Shown here piece by piece: positions 33,688 through 42,737 of a DNA stretch of 46,118 bases. The notes below the pieces were generated by a model, which did no database searches, was not told the DNA's origin, and saw only the letters and a list, made by a program, of their open reading frames with translations. A program made the position numbers and the translations under genes. This DNA is from Syntrophobacteraceae bacterium (lineage in GTDB: Bacteria; Desulfobacterota; Syntrophobacteria; Syntrophobacterales; Syntrophobacteraceae), in contig JARLHP010000150.1 in assembly GCA_031292195.1 (NCBI GenBank), forward strand, positions 1-46,118. The letters are read 5' to 3'. Each line of letters begins with the position of its first letter. Position 1 is the first letter of the stretch.

Positions 33688-36006
33688 TCAGAACTCAAAG
33701 TCATCACCAAATTCATCCACCATAGCGCCCCTGGTCTCAATCTTTAGCCCGACAGAGCTTTTTTCTTTGCCAAATCGGTGCCGCATGGTGAATGTCCCCT
33801 TCAGATCAATCAGAATTTCGCTGACGCCTGTGGCATCAAAGGTTGCCTCAAGGCAGCCAACCTGGTTCGGCAGGACCCGCACAGGGAGTGGGGTAACAAA
33901 TTCAATCCCTGGCAGGGAAATTTCTACTATGGTCAAAGCGTAATTATTGGGGTTGGAGAACGAGACCTTCACTCTGTTCTCTTTGCGCTTACGGAATATT
34001 TCACCGTCAATGGCAACACTCGGCTGGATGGCGGGCTCAGACTTTTGGAAAGAGAGCATGAACCAGGGCACAGCAACTTCTTGTGGAGTACAACCGCCAT
34101 GGGTAGCGCCTTTTGGCCTTTTACCAAAGCATGCATATCCCAAGGGGATGGCCATTTCTTCATGAAGGCCGAAAAGGCCGGGTTTCAAACGCCAGATGGA
34201 TTTTTCATCAACATGTTGGACTGATGAAGATTGGTCTATAACGGCACTGCGGGTTTTTCCTGTTTTTGAACCCTGCACATCCAGTTTGCCGATTTTTTGG
34301 GGCAATTCCGTATAGCCATGATCGCTACAGACACCGATGCAAAGATTGGCGCCGAGTTGCTCTTTGACCACTCGTGCGGCCTCAATAATTGCTTCGGCCT
34401 GTTTCCTGATATGGGAATTGTATTTTTCACGACGCGCATAAGGAGTCAATGACGTATGGAGGTATTCCCGGTCAAGCTGGTTATCCAGGTAGAGGTACAC
34501 TTTGGCGGGATTCTGCACCAGCTCGTAAAGCGTGGAGTCTTGATCGGTCGCCGATACCACTTCCGTCTCGACAAGACCGAATGAATCTTGCAGTAGTTTA
34601 CGGTAAAAGGCGGCGTCAGGACGCTCCGGTGGTAGCTGCGAATTCATCCACCCGCAGACCAGGGTTGGTTTGGCGATGAAAGTTTCTGTCGGCAGGAAAG
34701 CAAAGTAGGGCGCAATCCCGTTTTCCGGATAGGCGCCAGCCTGCTCCAGAATGGGGAGCAATACATCCTGCCCCCCAAGATAATCCAGGCCGTCAAATAC
34801 ATAAAGTAGGACGGGGCCGTCTTCCAACCGTGACTTTAATTCACCGATTTGGCGGTACGCCATCCCCGCTCCATCGATCAAAAGATTTGAATAATTCCTC
34901 TTCAGCCAGTTTTCAAACTGCTCGACAAACGGTTCGGTTTTCTCCGTCAGTTTGAGGGTAGCGCAGGAATCATAATAGGGAAGATACTCGTCCCGAAGCC
35001 ATTCTTGGACTATTTCAATTGAAACGGAATCAGGCAGAAAGGAAGGCTCCTTGACGGGCAACAGCCTTCGTGCCAAACAAACAGCTTCCGGGAAGCCAGC
35101 GAGTTGACAAATTCTTTGATAAATATCCCGTTCGAGGGGAATACCCTGGCGCAAAAGAGATTGCAGTTTTTTTAAAAGGAATATCCCCTCAGGTTCCAGT
35201 CTACCAGAAAGGAAAGACAAGGCCTGAAACGGCGACCGGCTCCATTCCTCATCGAGAAAGGCCTTGAGAAAAACGGCGGTTCCCTCCGGGATTGGAATTT
35301 CTAGGCCGGGAAATGACCGAAAGTTCTCTGGCAGCAAATGAAGCGAATTCCATTCATCAACGTGCTGAAACCAGCTTGAAACAATGCTTGAAGGGTATTC
35401 GCGCAACGCCTGTTCCCAGGCCAAAACCTTGGCTCGTTGAAACGGCGCATGGCCGAGCCAACGGAAGAATTCTGCTCTGCCGGAATCACTCATACCCCAC
35501 GCATTCAATCGCTCCATCAGCAGTTGGCGAGTCAAAGGGTGCAGCTTATTCTCATCACGGGTTGCAAGCCATCGGAGGATCTCTGGCAAGGACGCATCCT
35601 CAACCGGCTCCTCAACCTGCCAGGAATGGCCAAGCAAAACACGCAACAGCCATGACTCGGCCGACTCTTGTGACAAGATTTCCTCTTGATCGGCTTTTTC
35701 CAGCAACTTCAGTTCGACAATCCATTCTGGATGGTTTCTGAAAAGGCCTTTGATATCGGAACGATTAAGCCGTTTTGTCAAATCGCCCACAGGATCAAGG
35801 TGGATTACGGTACAGGAAAATCTCCTTGCCGGGGCATCAAACCAGTGGAAAAGAGCCGGATTCTTAACGACGATACACCCAATGCTTTCGTTCGCCTGGG
35901 TTTTCAGCAATTCGAGGGCTTTTTCGTACTGGCTCTCATCCTTGACGAGATAATCGCCAGCCTGGAGCGGATGAAGCCCGAACTTATCGCAGATGATCTT
36001 TTGCAT
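33688..36006 (-). CDS. pglZ: BREX PglZ
   Basis: A 772-residue protein of the alkaline-phosphatase superfamily, the defining BREX gene. The metal-site motifs are LLYVFDGLDYLGG (D405-G406), VCSDHGYTELPQ (SDHG 561-564) and the C-terminal GATHGGCTPQEVAVPWF (around 633-648, compare HGGxSPEE). The last ~120 residues form an immunoglobulin-like tail (NRVKVSFSNPNNYALTIVEI), as in longer PglZ forms. The start overlaps the brxC stop by one base (TGATG). The first metal motif is DGL rather than the commoner DAL-R, which is unusual but leaves the aspartate. Confidence 0.88.
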   Translation of the reverse strand: MQKIICDKFGLHPLQAGDYLVKDESQYEKALELLKTQANESIGCIVVKNPALFHWFDAPARRFSCTVIHLDPVGDLTKRLNRSDIKGLFRNHPEWIVELKLLEKADQEEILSQESAESWLLRVLLGHSWQVEEPVEDASLPEILRWLATRDENKLHPLTRQLLMERLNAWGMSDSGRAEFFRWLGHAPFQRAKVLAWEQALREYPSSIVSSWFQHVDEWNSLHLLPENFRSFPGLEIPIPEGTAVFLKAFLDEEWSRSPFQALSFLSGRLEPEGIFLLKKLQSLLRQGIPLERDIYQRICQLAGFPEAVCLARRLLPVKEPSFLPDSVSIEIVQEWLRDEYLPYYDSCATLKLTEKTEPFVEQFENWLKRNYSNLLIDGAGMAYRQIGELKSRLEDGPVLLYVFDGLDYLGGQDVLLPILEQAGAYPENGIAPYFAFLPTETFIAKPTLVCGWMNSQLPPERPDAAFYRKLLQDSFGLVETEVVSATDQDSTLYELVQNPAKVYLYLDNQLDREYLHTSLTPYARREKYNSHIRKQAEAIIEAARVVKEQLGANLCIGVCSDHGYTELPQKIGKLDVQGSKTGKTRSAVIDQSSSVQHVDEKSIWRLKPGLFGLHEEMAIPLGYACFGKRPKGATHGGCTPQEVAVPWFMLSFQKSEPAIQPSVAIDGEIFRKRKENRVKVSFSNPNNYALTIVEISLPGIEFVTPLPVRVLPNQVGCLEATFDATGVSEILIDLKGTFTMRHRFGKEKSSVGLKIETRGAMVDEFGDDFEF

Positions 36007-39000
36007 CAGGAACCCGTTCCGAAAAAATGTTTTTTCAGAAAATGATACAGAATCATCGTCTTTTCCTTTTCATCAAGACTTCTGCCGATTTGCTCTACAG
36101 TGGCGTCCAGCATGTTTGCCAAGGCGTGTCCGTTTGGGCTTAACTCTTCCACCACCTCAAAAACCCGCCTTTTGCTTTCCCCACTGGGGAAAGCAATGGT
36201 AAGGCCCACATGATCGGGCCTAATGGGATCAAGATCAGGTCCCGACATTGCCCCTGGCATGGCAGGAGGTTCAAAGCTTTCAATATATTTTTTGGCGGAA
36301 TCGAGCTTGGCGCTGAATTTGACCACCATCTCATCCGCCCAGGAAGTGACAGGCAGGCCGGTGAGTTTTTCGGCCAGTCGTATGAGTGAATTTTCGTCGA
36401 TGGCCTCCGTCTCGCGGCAGCAACCGACAAGCACGGCTGGGTCCCCGTGATGCATGAAGTTTTTTGTTTCATCCGGTAATGCATCGAACCATTTCCAAAC
36501 GGAACCAATCCCATCGGAGTCACCTTCAAAATTCTTCAAGCACTCTTCGATCACCTTCCGCCGTAATTTCGCCGGCGCTTCCTCGAACTCACCCTTGATC
36601 TCTTCAAACAGTCTTTCCACGCCGCCCTGTTTTACCTTCTCGCCAGCGTAGAAAACATGCACAAAAGCATCTCGGAGGAGAATTTTCTGCGTGTCCGGAT
36701 CTAATTCCGCAAGTGGCTTAAAAATGTAGTCGCGAAGCATACCCGCGTCGCCGGAAATATTTGCCGTCGATTGAGCATGCCTGGCAAGCCCCCGCCACCA
36801 GAGGCCAACAGACTTTCCAACCTTTTTCACTCGCTCAAGGGCAGGATCGGTGGGTGCGAGCATTACATCGAAAACTTTGGCCATCCCTGCCACCACCGCA
36901 TTCTGGTTGGAGCTGACGTTCACATACACCAGCTTATATTTATCAGGCGCGGCAAAGACCTTTTCCAACGTATCACTTTCAATTGTCGTGATCATTTCCA
37001 CCTGATTCGCCGAGCGCTGAAACTCAAATGAGATATTTCCCAGGGCCAGCTCATGATGGGCGACAGCGGCGAAAAAGATGGGCATAACGCGGCATTTCAA
37101 TCCATAAGGCGACTTCCGCAACTGGGTCACGAGCTTTTTCATCTCCACCGGTCGCTGCCGCGCCTTATTGAGAAAATCGTCGATCAAAACCCAAAGCTGA
37201 TGCGCGCCTGGGTATTCATCGTTGCCGGGCGGTTGGATGACAATGTCACCGGCTTGGTCCTTCCGCAGCAATCCGTTACTCTTTAATAGCAGAGTAATGA
37301 CATGCTGCGGAGCTGCAGCCGTTTCTCTCCATAGGGTTTCAGCCGCATCATTGCCTGCCAGTTTCAAAACGATGTCACGGCATTCCTTGCGATACCCCCA
37401 GTTTCCGCCGAAATCGTCCTGAGCCAGCTTCTGATCACCGATATGTGGACAGAAGGGGAAAGTATCCAGCATGATAGCCGTCGCTAGTTTTTTCAATTGC
37501 CGGCTGTTCTGCGCCTCATGTGCCTGCCCCTTCCAATAGTATTCAAGCGCCTGCTTCTCGGGGGTTACGATGTCGCTTATGGCGTCCGTGAGCTGGGTGT
37601 TTTTGTCCTGCTCCCACACCTGCCATTCCTCATGAAGTTCTCCTCCTTCGGCATAGAGACTGGCCTCGTTTCCTTTCAGATATGCCAGCGCCTGATGTTC
37701 CAAAAGTAGTCTGGCGATCTTGGCCGGCTGCCTAGGGATGGCAAGAACGACCTGCTGGTACTGTTTCCCGGCCAGCGTTGTCTCGGCGATTTTCCTCGCC
37801 TCTTCTATTTCGCCGGAGGTTTCGCATAAAAGCACCAGCAAGAGCCCATCAACAAAACTTCCATTGCCAAGATTCTGGGTAATAATATGAAGCCGTTCCC
37901 GAATCTGGTACATGCTAACAGGTTCCACAGTCAGTTGCCGGTAAACGCCAAAATCGTCACCGTATCCGGTAGCTTCAAGTGAACTGGTCACTGGCAGATT
38001 CGGCCAAAGGGACTTGAGGTAAGGGAGGGACTTCTGGCCGAGCTTTTCCGGGGTATCCTCGATAATTTTCCGGACCTTCTCCATGAGGGTTTCAGTGGAA
38101 CTGCTCACTGCCGGACGATACGAGCCGTCCGATGGCAAACGTATCAGAATATGGTTCTCGTTTTTCAGGTCCGAATGGCGGGCAAGCTCCGTGAGATAAT
38201 GCTCCCGGCTATCAGCAGCTACATCCAGCGAATACAGAAGAATATCCTCTGTCATCTTGAACCGGGCGGGATTGAATACCCGAAAAACAGACACGGCTTT
38301 GAGTGTTCGCAGGCCGAAATTGTCGTCCGGTGTTAGCCGCGCCTTGAGTTGTTCAAAATCCCGGAATATGGAATAGGTTCGTTCCTGCTGCTTGATATCC
38401 CTGGAAAAGTAATCCCACAATCTATCAACAGTAAACATGGGTGGAGCGAGCCTGGATGGGTCCAGCAAAGCCTTGTCCAGGAATCGTCTGAAACTTCCGG
38501 GCTCGTCCTCGCAAAGGCAGGTAAAAAGGGTCCTGTTGTTCTGTGCGACCTTCTCCGAAACCGCCGGCAGACTGTACACCGCCATGGGATGAAGAGGATA
38601 GGCGCCCATCACCACGGTCGCCTTTAACTCATCGCGGGTGAATCCGGTAAAATAATTCAGACGGGCGGTTTCCTGGACCAAGGCATCAAAATATCCCGCA
38701 AATGACGTTGTCAGCTCCTGCCAGCCGGGAGCCTGTCCGTCCGCGACAATGACTCCGGCGATCAACTGGAAGGTCTCATCATCTGTGCTCTTGAGGATAT
38801 ACTGTTTAAAGCGGCCTTCAATCTTCCGCAGGTCATCCTCCAGATTCTGGTGGCTGAAGGATGATGCGCTCCGTGAAATATCGTGGTATTCATTCAGTGA
38901 TCGGTGGCAGAACAGGTAGAGGTGCAACTGGTTCTCGGCGCTGGCGTTGCAACATTCCGCGAAATTCTGAAGGGTGAGCCCCTCCTTGCCGGTCGGATCT

Positions 39001-39803
39001 TTGACAACTTCCTCCATCTTATGGCCGAACTCGTCCCATAACACCACGATTCCGCTGTAGCCATGGTCCTTCCGTAGTTCCCTGTTCACATCTTCATAAA
39101 AAGTTGCCGGGTCGATTCTGGATGTATATTGAAACTGCGAGCCACTGGTTGCTGCCGGGTAAACTTCTCGGAACAGGTCAAAGGCATCCTTTTGATATTC
39201 ACGCAACCGGGTTTTCAACTCATCTATGGTTTTGCTCCTCTCCGCGGCTTCATGTTTCAGAATCTCGAAACTTGCCGGATATTCCTTCTCAAGCTCTTCA
39301 ATGCGTTTGATGGCGCTGTCAAATGCGGTTGGTGGCAATATATTCTCAAGCTTTGCTTCTAGTAGCGCACGGCGCAAGCCCATCATCAAGCTGTCTCCGA
39401 TATGCCCTTCGTCTCCGTAGAGGCCGACTGCCAGATAAGGTGCGGGAACAGCCTGGCGGTGCTGCCTCAAAACCGCTCTTGTATCCGGGTCAAGTTTCTC
39501 GGAAACTGTTTGCAATTCAGGTGTTTCCAACGGCCGCAAGAAGAGATTGAGCAAAACGAGGGCAAGGTGGCTTTTTCCGGTGCCGTACGTACCCATGACG
39601 ATTCTTGAACGCAGGTCGGGTGTGGTCGGGTGCAGTTTCTTGGCGAAATCGAGAATGATTTCCCTCGCCACCTCGGTTGGGATATAGCCCGCCACCTTCT
39701 CCAGATTGTGCCGCTCTTTTCGCAGGTTGACGGCAGCTTTAAAGCCGGGGGAAATCCGGATAAACTCTTTCACTTCCTGTGTCATTTGCTGCTCCACTGT
39801 CAT
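36006..39803 (-). CDS. brxC: BREX BrxC/PglY-type ATPase (DUF6079-like)
   Basis: A 1265-residue P-loop ATPase. Walker A is GTYGTGKS (71-78), then a Walker-B-like VVLWDEFGHKME (253-264) and a long helical, charged body, as in BrxC/PglY. The final stretch carries VEELSPNGHALANMLDATVEQIGRSLDEKEKT. The size matches type 4 BrxC. It is translationally coupled at both ends (ATGA with the small upstream gene, TGATG with pglZ). The N-terminal AAA+ part likely powers DNA recognition or assembly of the complex. Confidence 0.86.
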   Translation of the reverse strand: MTVEQQMTQEVKEFIRISPGFKAAVNLRKERHNLEKVAGYIPTEVAREIILDFAKKLHPTTPDLRSRIVMGTYGTGKSHLALVLLNLFLRPLETPELQTVSEKLDPDTRAVLRQHRQAVPAPYLAVGLYGDEGHIGDSLMMGLRRALLEAKLENILPPTAFDSAIKRIEELEKEYPASFEILKHEAAERSKTIDELKTRLREYQKDAFDLFREVYPAATSGSQFQYTSRIDPATFYEDVNRELRKDHGYSGIVVLWDEFGHKMEEVVKDPTGKEGLTLQNFAECCNASAENQLHLYLFCHRSLNEYHDISRSASSFSHQNLEDDLRKIEGRFKQYILKSTDDETFQLIAGVIVADGQAPGWQELTTSFAGYFDALVQETARLNYFTGFTRDELKATVVMGAYPLHPMAVYSLPAVSEKVAQNNRTLFTCLCEDEPGSFRRFLDKALLDPSRLAPPMFTVDRLWDYFSRDIKQQERTYSIFRDFEQLKARLTPDDNFGLRTLKAVSVFRVFNPARFKMTEDILLYSLDVAADSREHYLTELARHSDLKNENHILIRLPSDGSYRPAVSSSTETLMEKVRKIIEDTPEKLGQKSLPYLKSLWPNLPVTSSLEATGYGDDFGVYRQLTVEPVSMYQIRERLHIITQNLGNGSFVDGLLLVLLCETSGEIEEARKIAETTLAGKQYQQVVLAIPRQPAKIARLLLEHQALAYLKGNEASLYAEGGELHEEWQVWEQDKNTQLTDAISDIVTPEKQALEYYWKGQAHEAQNSRQLKKLATAIMLDTFPFCPHIGDQKLAQDDFGGNWGYRKECRDIVLKLAGNDAAETLWRETAAAPQHVITLLLKSNGLLRKDQAGDIVIQPPGNDEYPGAHQLWVLIDDFLNKARQRPVEMKKLVTQLRKSPYGLKCRVMPIFFAAVAHHELALGNISFEFQRSANQVEMITTIESDTLEKVFAAPDKYKLVYVNVSSNQNAVVAGMAKVFDVMLAPTDPALERVKKVGKSVGLWWRGLARHAQSTANISGDAGMLRDYIFKPLAELDPDTQKILLRDAFVHVFYAGEKVKQGGVERLFEEIKGEFEEAPAKLRRKVIEECLKNFEGDSDGIGSVWKWFDALPDETKNFMHHGDPAVLVGCCRETEAIDENSLIRLAEKLTGLPVTSWADEMVVKFSAKLDSAKKYIESFEPPAMPGAMSGPDLDPIRPDHVGLTIAFPSGESKRRVFEVVEELSPNGHALANMLDATVEQIGRSLDEKEKTMILYHFLKKHFFGTGS

Positions 39804-40225
39804 GGGGTCCAGATAGTTCCTCTACTGTTTTCAGCGATTCCCTTGAGATCCGTCAAGTCTTCCCGGCAGTAGAGCAACAGCACCACGCCATGAGTTACCT
39901 CCATTCGAAGCATATAGCGAAGAAAAGCATAACGTTCCTCTTCCGGCCACTTGCTGTAAAATGGCTCCAGGCTGCTAACCAGGAGAGGCTTTGCAGAACA
40001 CCCCTCCCTAATCTCTTCCTGGATCTTCCATCTGGTGAAAAACGATTCCAACTCCCCTTGGTATCGGGTGGCAAAATCTGTCCGTTCCGCGCCGATCACT
40101 TCGGTCACCTCTTTAATGAGTTCCTCCGGGAAACGATCCTGCCGCGCCGGGGTGATAAGCATCACGCGGTAGCGGCTGTTAACGCATCGGCGCCATTTGT
40201 CAAGAAAGGCATCAAGGAGTATCAT
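39800..40225 (-). CDS. Small BREX-associated protein of unknown function
   Basis: A 141-residue protein that I do not recognise with certainty. It has an alpha/beta look: a strand RYRVMLITPARQDR, helices, then a strand EVTHGVVLLLYCRED. It sits exactly between DUF4007 and brxC, where some BREX loci carry a BrxB-like gene, so a BrxB-equivalent role is possible. The ATG at 40225 is chosen because AAGGTGA precedes it; a GTG at 40231 is in frame. It overlaps brxC in an ATGA. Confidence 0.6.
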   Translation of the reverse strand: MILLDAFLDKWRRCVNSRYRVMLITPARQDRFPEELIKEVTEVIGAERTDFATRYQGELESFFTRWKIQEEIREGCSAKPLLVSSLEPFYSKWPEEERYAFLRYMLRMEVTHGVVLLLYCREDLTDLKGIAENSRGTIWTP

Positions 40226-40232
40226 CGTCACC

Positions 40233-41147
40233 TTATTCTGAAAAGAGATTGTCTTGAGAAGGTTTCTTTTCCAGTTCTCTGACCTCGATCATGCCGGCTG
40301 CCAAGGCATCCAAGGGCGATTCGCCGTCAAGCTCGCGGTAATGAGCGCTCACCAGCGCCAGTGGAGAAACATCCATGATCGAGACCGAATTGAGCCCGGC
40401 GGTGTGGCTTATCCACGCCACGCGCTTTTCGTACCTGTCACCGATCTCAACCAGCAATTGATCGAGACCCTGGCGATCCAGCCTGAGTATCCTGCCGATT
40501 CCCCAGGGCTCTATAAGCTTCTCGAAATAGACGGACTGCCGTTTATGCTGCCGAGCCCAATCGAGTAGGGCATAAGCGGCAATAGCTGGAGGCGGCTCGC
40601 GAAAGCCGGTGGGCTGCCGGAGATATCTGCCGTCTTCGTGGGTTAAGAAAAAGCCAAAATTCCCGCCCAAGCGGGTGCCGTCAAAGACCTGTTTAAATGG
40701 GGAAAAAATGAGCTTGTCAAAGGTGCTGTCGGTCATGGGTTTTTCGTGGTCCTGATTCCACCAATCGCGTAAATGTTTCTCCAGCATGGCCCGGTCAAAG
40801 GTATCCTGGGCAAACTCATTGAAATAAACTGCGTAAAACCAAGCCGGGCTGTCTTCTCGGGCTAGATTATTGTGCAATGCCCACCAGATGCCATCATCAT
40901 CCATGTCCGGATCGTGCCGGGCGATCATTTGGCCAAGGGGGGTGAGTGAAAAATGCTGTTTTTCCTTCTGGAGAATCCCTGCCGACTCGGCCCAGACCTT
41001 TGCCGCTCCCACCTTCAGCTTGCCGATGCGCAGGACGGTTTGTGCTTTTTCTACCGCGCTTGGCAAAAACAAATCGGGATATTCTGGAATCTTCTTAATG
41101 AGCAATCGGAACCAGGTTTCTTCGAAACCGAATTTAAATTCAGCCAT
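40233..41147 (-). CDS. DUF4007 family protein
   Basis: A 304-residue protein of the DUF4007 family: FGFEETWFRLLIKKIPEY at the start (the family's F.ETF..R..WLKK theme), KLKVGAAKVWAESAGIL, FSLTPLGQMI, DDGIWWALHNNLARED, and a C-terminal winged-helix-like DVSPLALVSAHYREL. DUF4007 is repeatedly found beside PAPS-reductase-like proteins in DNA-sulfur and BREX type 4 loci, and here it directly follows brxP with no gap. It is likely a DNA-binding or complex-forming partner of BrxP. No enzyme motif is visible. Confidence 0.85.
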   Translation of the reverse strand: MAEFKFGFEETWFRLLIKKIPEYPDLFLPSAVEKAQTVLRIGKLKVGAAKVWAESAGILQKEKQHFSLTPLGQMIARHDPDMDDDGIWWALHNNLAREDSPAWFYAVYFNEFAQDTFDRAMLEKHLRDWWNQDHEKPMTDSTFDKLIFSPFKQVFDGTRLGGNFGFFLTHEDGRYLRQPTGFREPPPAIAAYALLDWARQHKRQSVYFEKLIEPWGIGRILRLDRQGLDQLLVEIGDRYEKRVAWISHTAGLNSVSIMDVSPLALVSAHYRELDGESPLDALAAGMIEVRELEKKPSQDNLFSE

Positions 41148-42737
41148 CTATTTTTTCCCATTAAAATGCAGAGACTTTACCGCAAGGCAGTCATGCGATA
41201 CACAATGCAAACAGCTAACGCATTTTTCATTGATAATTGAATAGTTGCCAGAGGAACATAAGGCGTGCTGAGAGCAAACTGCCTCACAAGAACCACAATA
41301 GATGCATGATTGTAGTTTCCTTAACTGCTTTTCAATACGTTGTTGGAAAAGACGCGCATTCTTCTTTAAAAGATAATTTATACGAATTGCGCTGTCTTCA
41401 AATCCAATTTCCACACTCGCCAGCACCTCACCCAGATCTTTATCATGAATTAAAAACGTTTCAAAATAGCCATTAGCTTTTACGTGAGTTTGCGGCCCGA
41501 GTGGCCGCAAAAAATGTCGGACTTTCTTTATTTCTCCACCTAATAGCTGGTATGAAACGGCCGTATCTGATAGGAGACATGGTGCTGATTCAATAGTAGC
41601 CTTATAGTGGTCAAAACCACGACCACCTGCTCTAGTACGCCATCCTTTGGAAACAAAATCGTGTGGATTTTGATGGTTAATCCGCATGGCGTGCTGTACT
41701 AAAAATTGAGCCCAACGATTATCTTGAGATGGTAGCCAATAATTTATCATTCGTCCAGACCATTCACTATTGAATGGGCAATAAAGGCAGCCAACTCTCC
41801 TGAACCCTTTCCTGTAAGCAGTATTGAATGTAATATCATGATAAAGCAAGTATATCCAAACTGCTAAATCCGACCATTCTAAGATTGGCCTTGCCAAGAC
41901 TTCTCTCGCAATTTTATGCTGGGTTGTAATTCGTGGGTAAAGTGCTCTACGTGAGGACTCTGCTTTCCGGATACCATCAAAGGTTAAGACCCCGTCAAAG
42001 GGGCTCATACTGTCAATAAGCTTTGACAGCGGGTTTGTCTTATGGGTTGAACAGCACCACCGTAGAATGCGACTGGGTGGACCGATCGATTCTGCGGTTT
42101 TAAAGAAGTCCAGAGGCGACCGGCTGGAGATGAAAGGCGTCAGTGGATGCTCGGTTTGAAACCGCTGGAGGTATTTATAGGTGTCCGGCAACTCAATGGT
42201 TGTGTCGGCGAAAATGTGCAGAATGTCACTCCGGCCGAGCGCATTCATCACCAAGTGCGAAGCAACGGTCGAATCCTTACCGCCGGAAAAGGAGACGAGG
42301 ATAGGGCGCCCCCTAAACTGGGAAACCGCTTCCCTGATAAAACTCTCCGCCTCAAATTGTAATCGTTCAATGTAGTTTTTGTTCGCCTCCCGCAACCGCT
42401 CCAGGGCATCTTTGCGGGTTCTTTTCGCAATAGCCTGGTGGCCTACCCTACCCGGTGCGACGTCAGCAGGGGTGGCGGTCAACTTAAAGAGCACTTTGCC
42501 CTGTGAATAATAGGTGTAATTGACCGGATTTACCCACATTTCCAACTCGCGCAGCCATGGGTGAAGATCCTGAGCAACGTGTTGGCGCAGGTATCTTATT
42601 TCAGTTTTAAAGACGGGAACCACAGTTGCCGATGCGATATTACGTCCTTTTGCGCCGCAAGCGCCGCATAGCTCTCCAAGCAGGGGAACCTGGCAGGAAT
42701 CGCACCAGTATGTTCTTGCGGATGCTGGTTTGCTCAT
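41148..42737 (-). CDS. brxP: BrxP, PAPS-reductase-like protein with zinc ribbon and ferredoxin-like cluster
   Basis: A 529-residue protein. N-terminal CxxC pairs (C12/C15 and C24/C27) form a zinc ribbon. The PP-loop SFSGGKDST (149-157) binds nucleotide. WCCSTHKTNPL (227-237) and CLYCPF (317-322) are the PAPS-reductase/DndC-type cysteines. The C-terminal CxxCxxCxxxC (C478-C488) and CxxCxxCxxxxC (C506-C517) should hold one or two Fe-S clusters. BrxP replaces the PglX methyltransferase in type 4 BREX. By analogy with DndC it may modify DNA with sulfur, but this is inference. It overlaps the upstream gene by four bases (ATGA) and abuts DUF4007. Confidence 0.88.
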   Translation of the reverse strand: MSKPASARTYWCDSCQVPLLGELCGACGAKGRNIASATVVPVFKTEIRYLRQHVAQDLHPWLRELEMWVNPVNYTYYSQGKVLFKLTATPADVAPGRVGHQAIAKRTRKDALERLREANKNYIERLQFEAESFIREAVSQFRGRPILVSFSGGKDSTVASHLVMNALGRSDILHIFADTTIELPDTYKYLQRFQTEHPLTPFISSRSPLDFFKTAESIGPPSRILRWCCSTHKTNPLSKLIDSMSPFDGVLTFDGIRKAESSRRALYPRITTQHKIAREVLARPILEWSDLAVWIYLLYHDITFNTAYRKGFRRVGCLYCPFNSEWSGRMINYWLPSQDNRWAQFLVQHAMRINHQNPHDFVSKGWRTRAGGRGFDHYKATIESAPCLLSDTAVSYQLLGGEIKKVRHFLRPLGPQTHVKANGYFETFLIHDKDLGEVLASVEIGFEDSAIRINYLLKKNARLFQQRIEKQLRKLQSCIYCGSCEAVCSQHALCSSGNYSIINEKCVSCLHCVSHDCLAVKSLHFNGKK

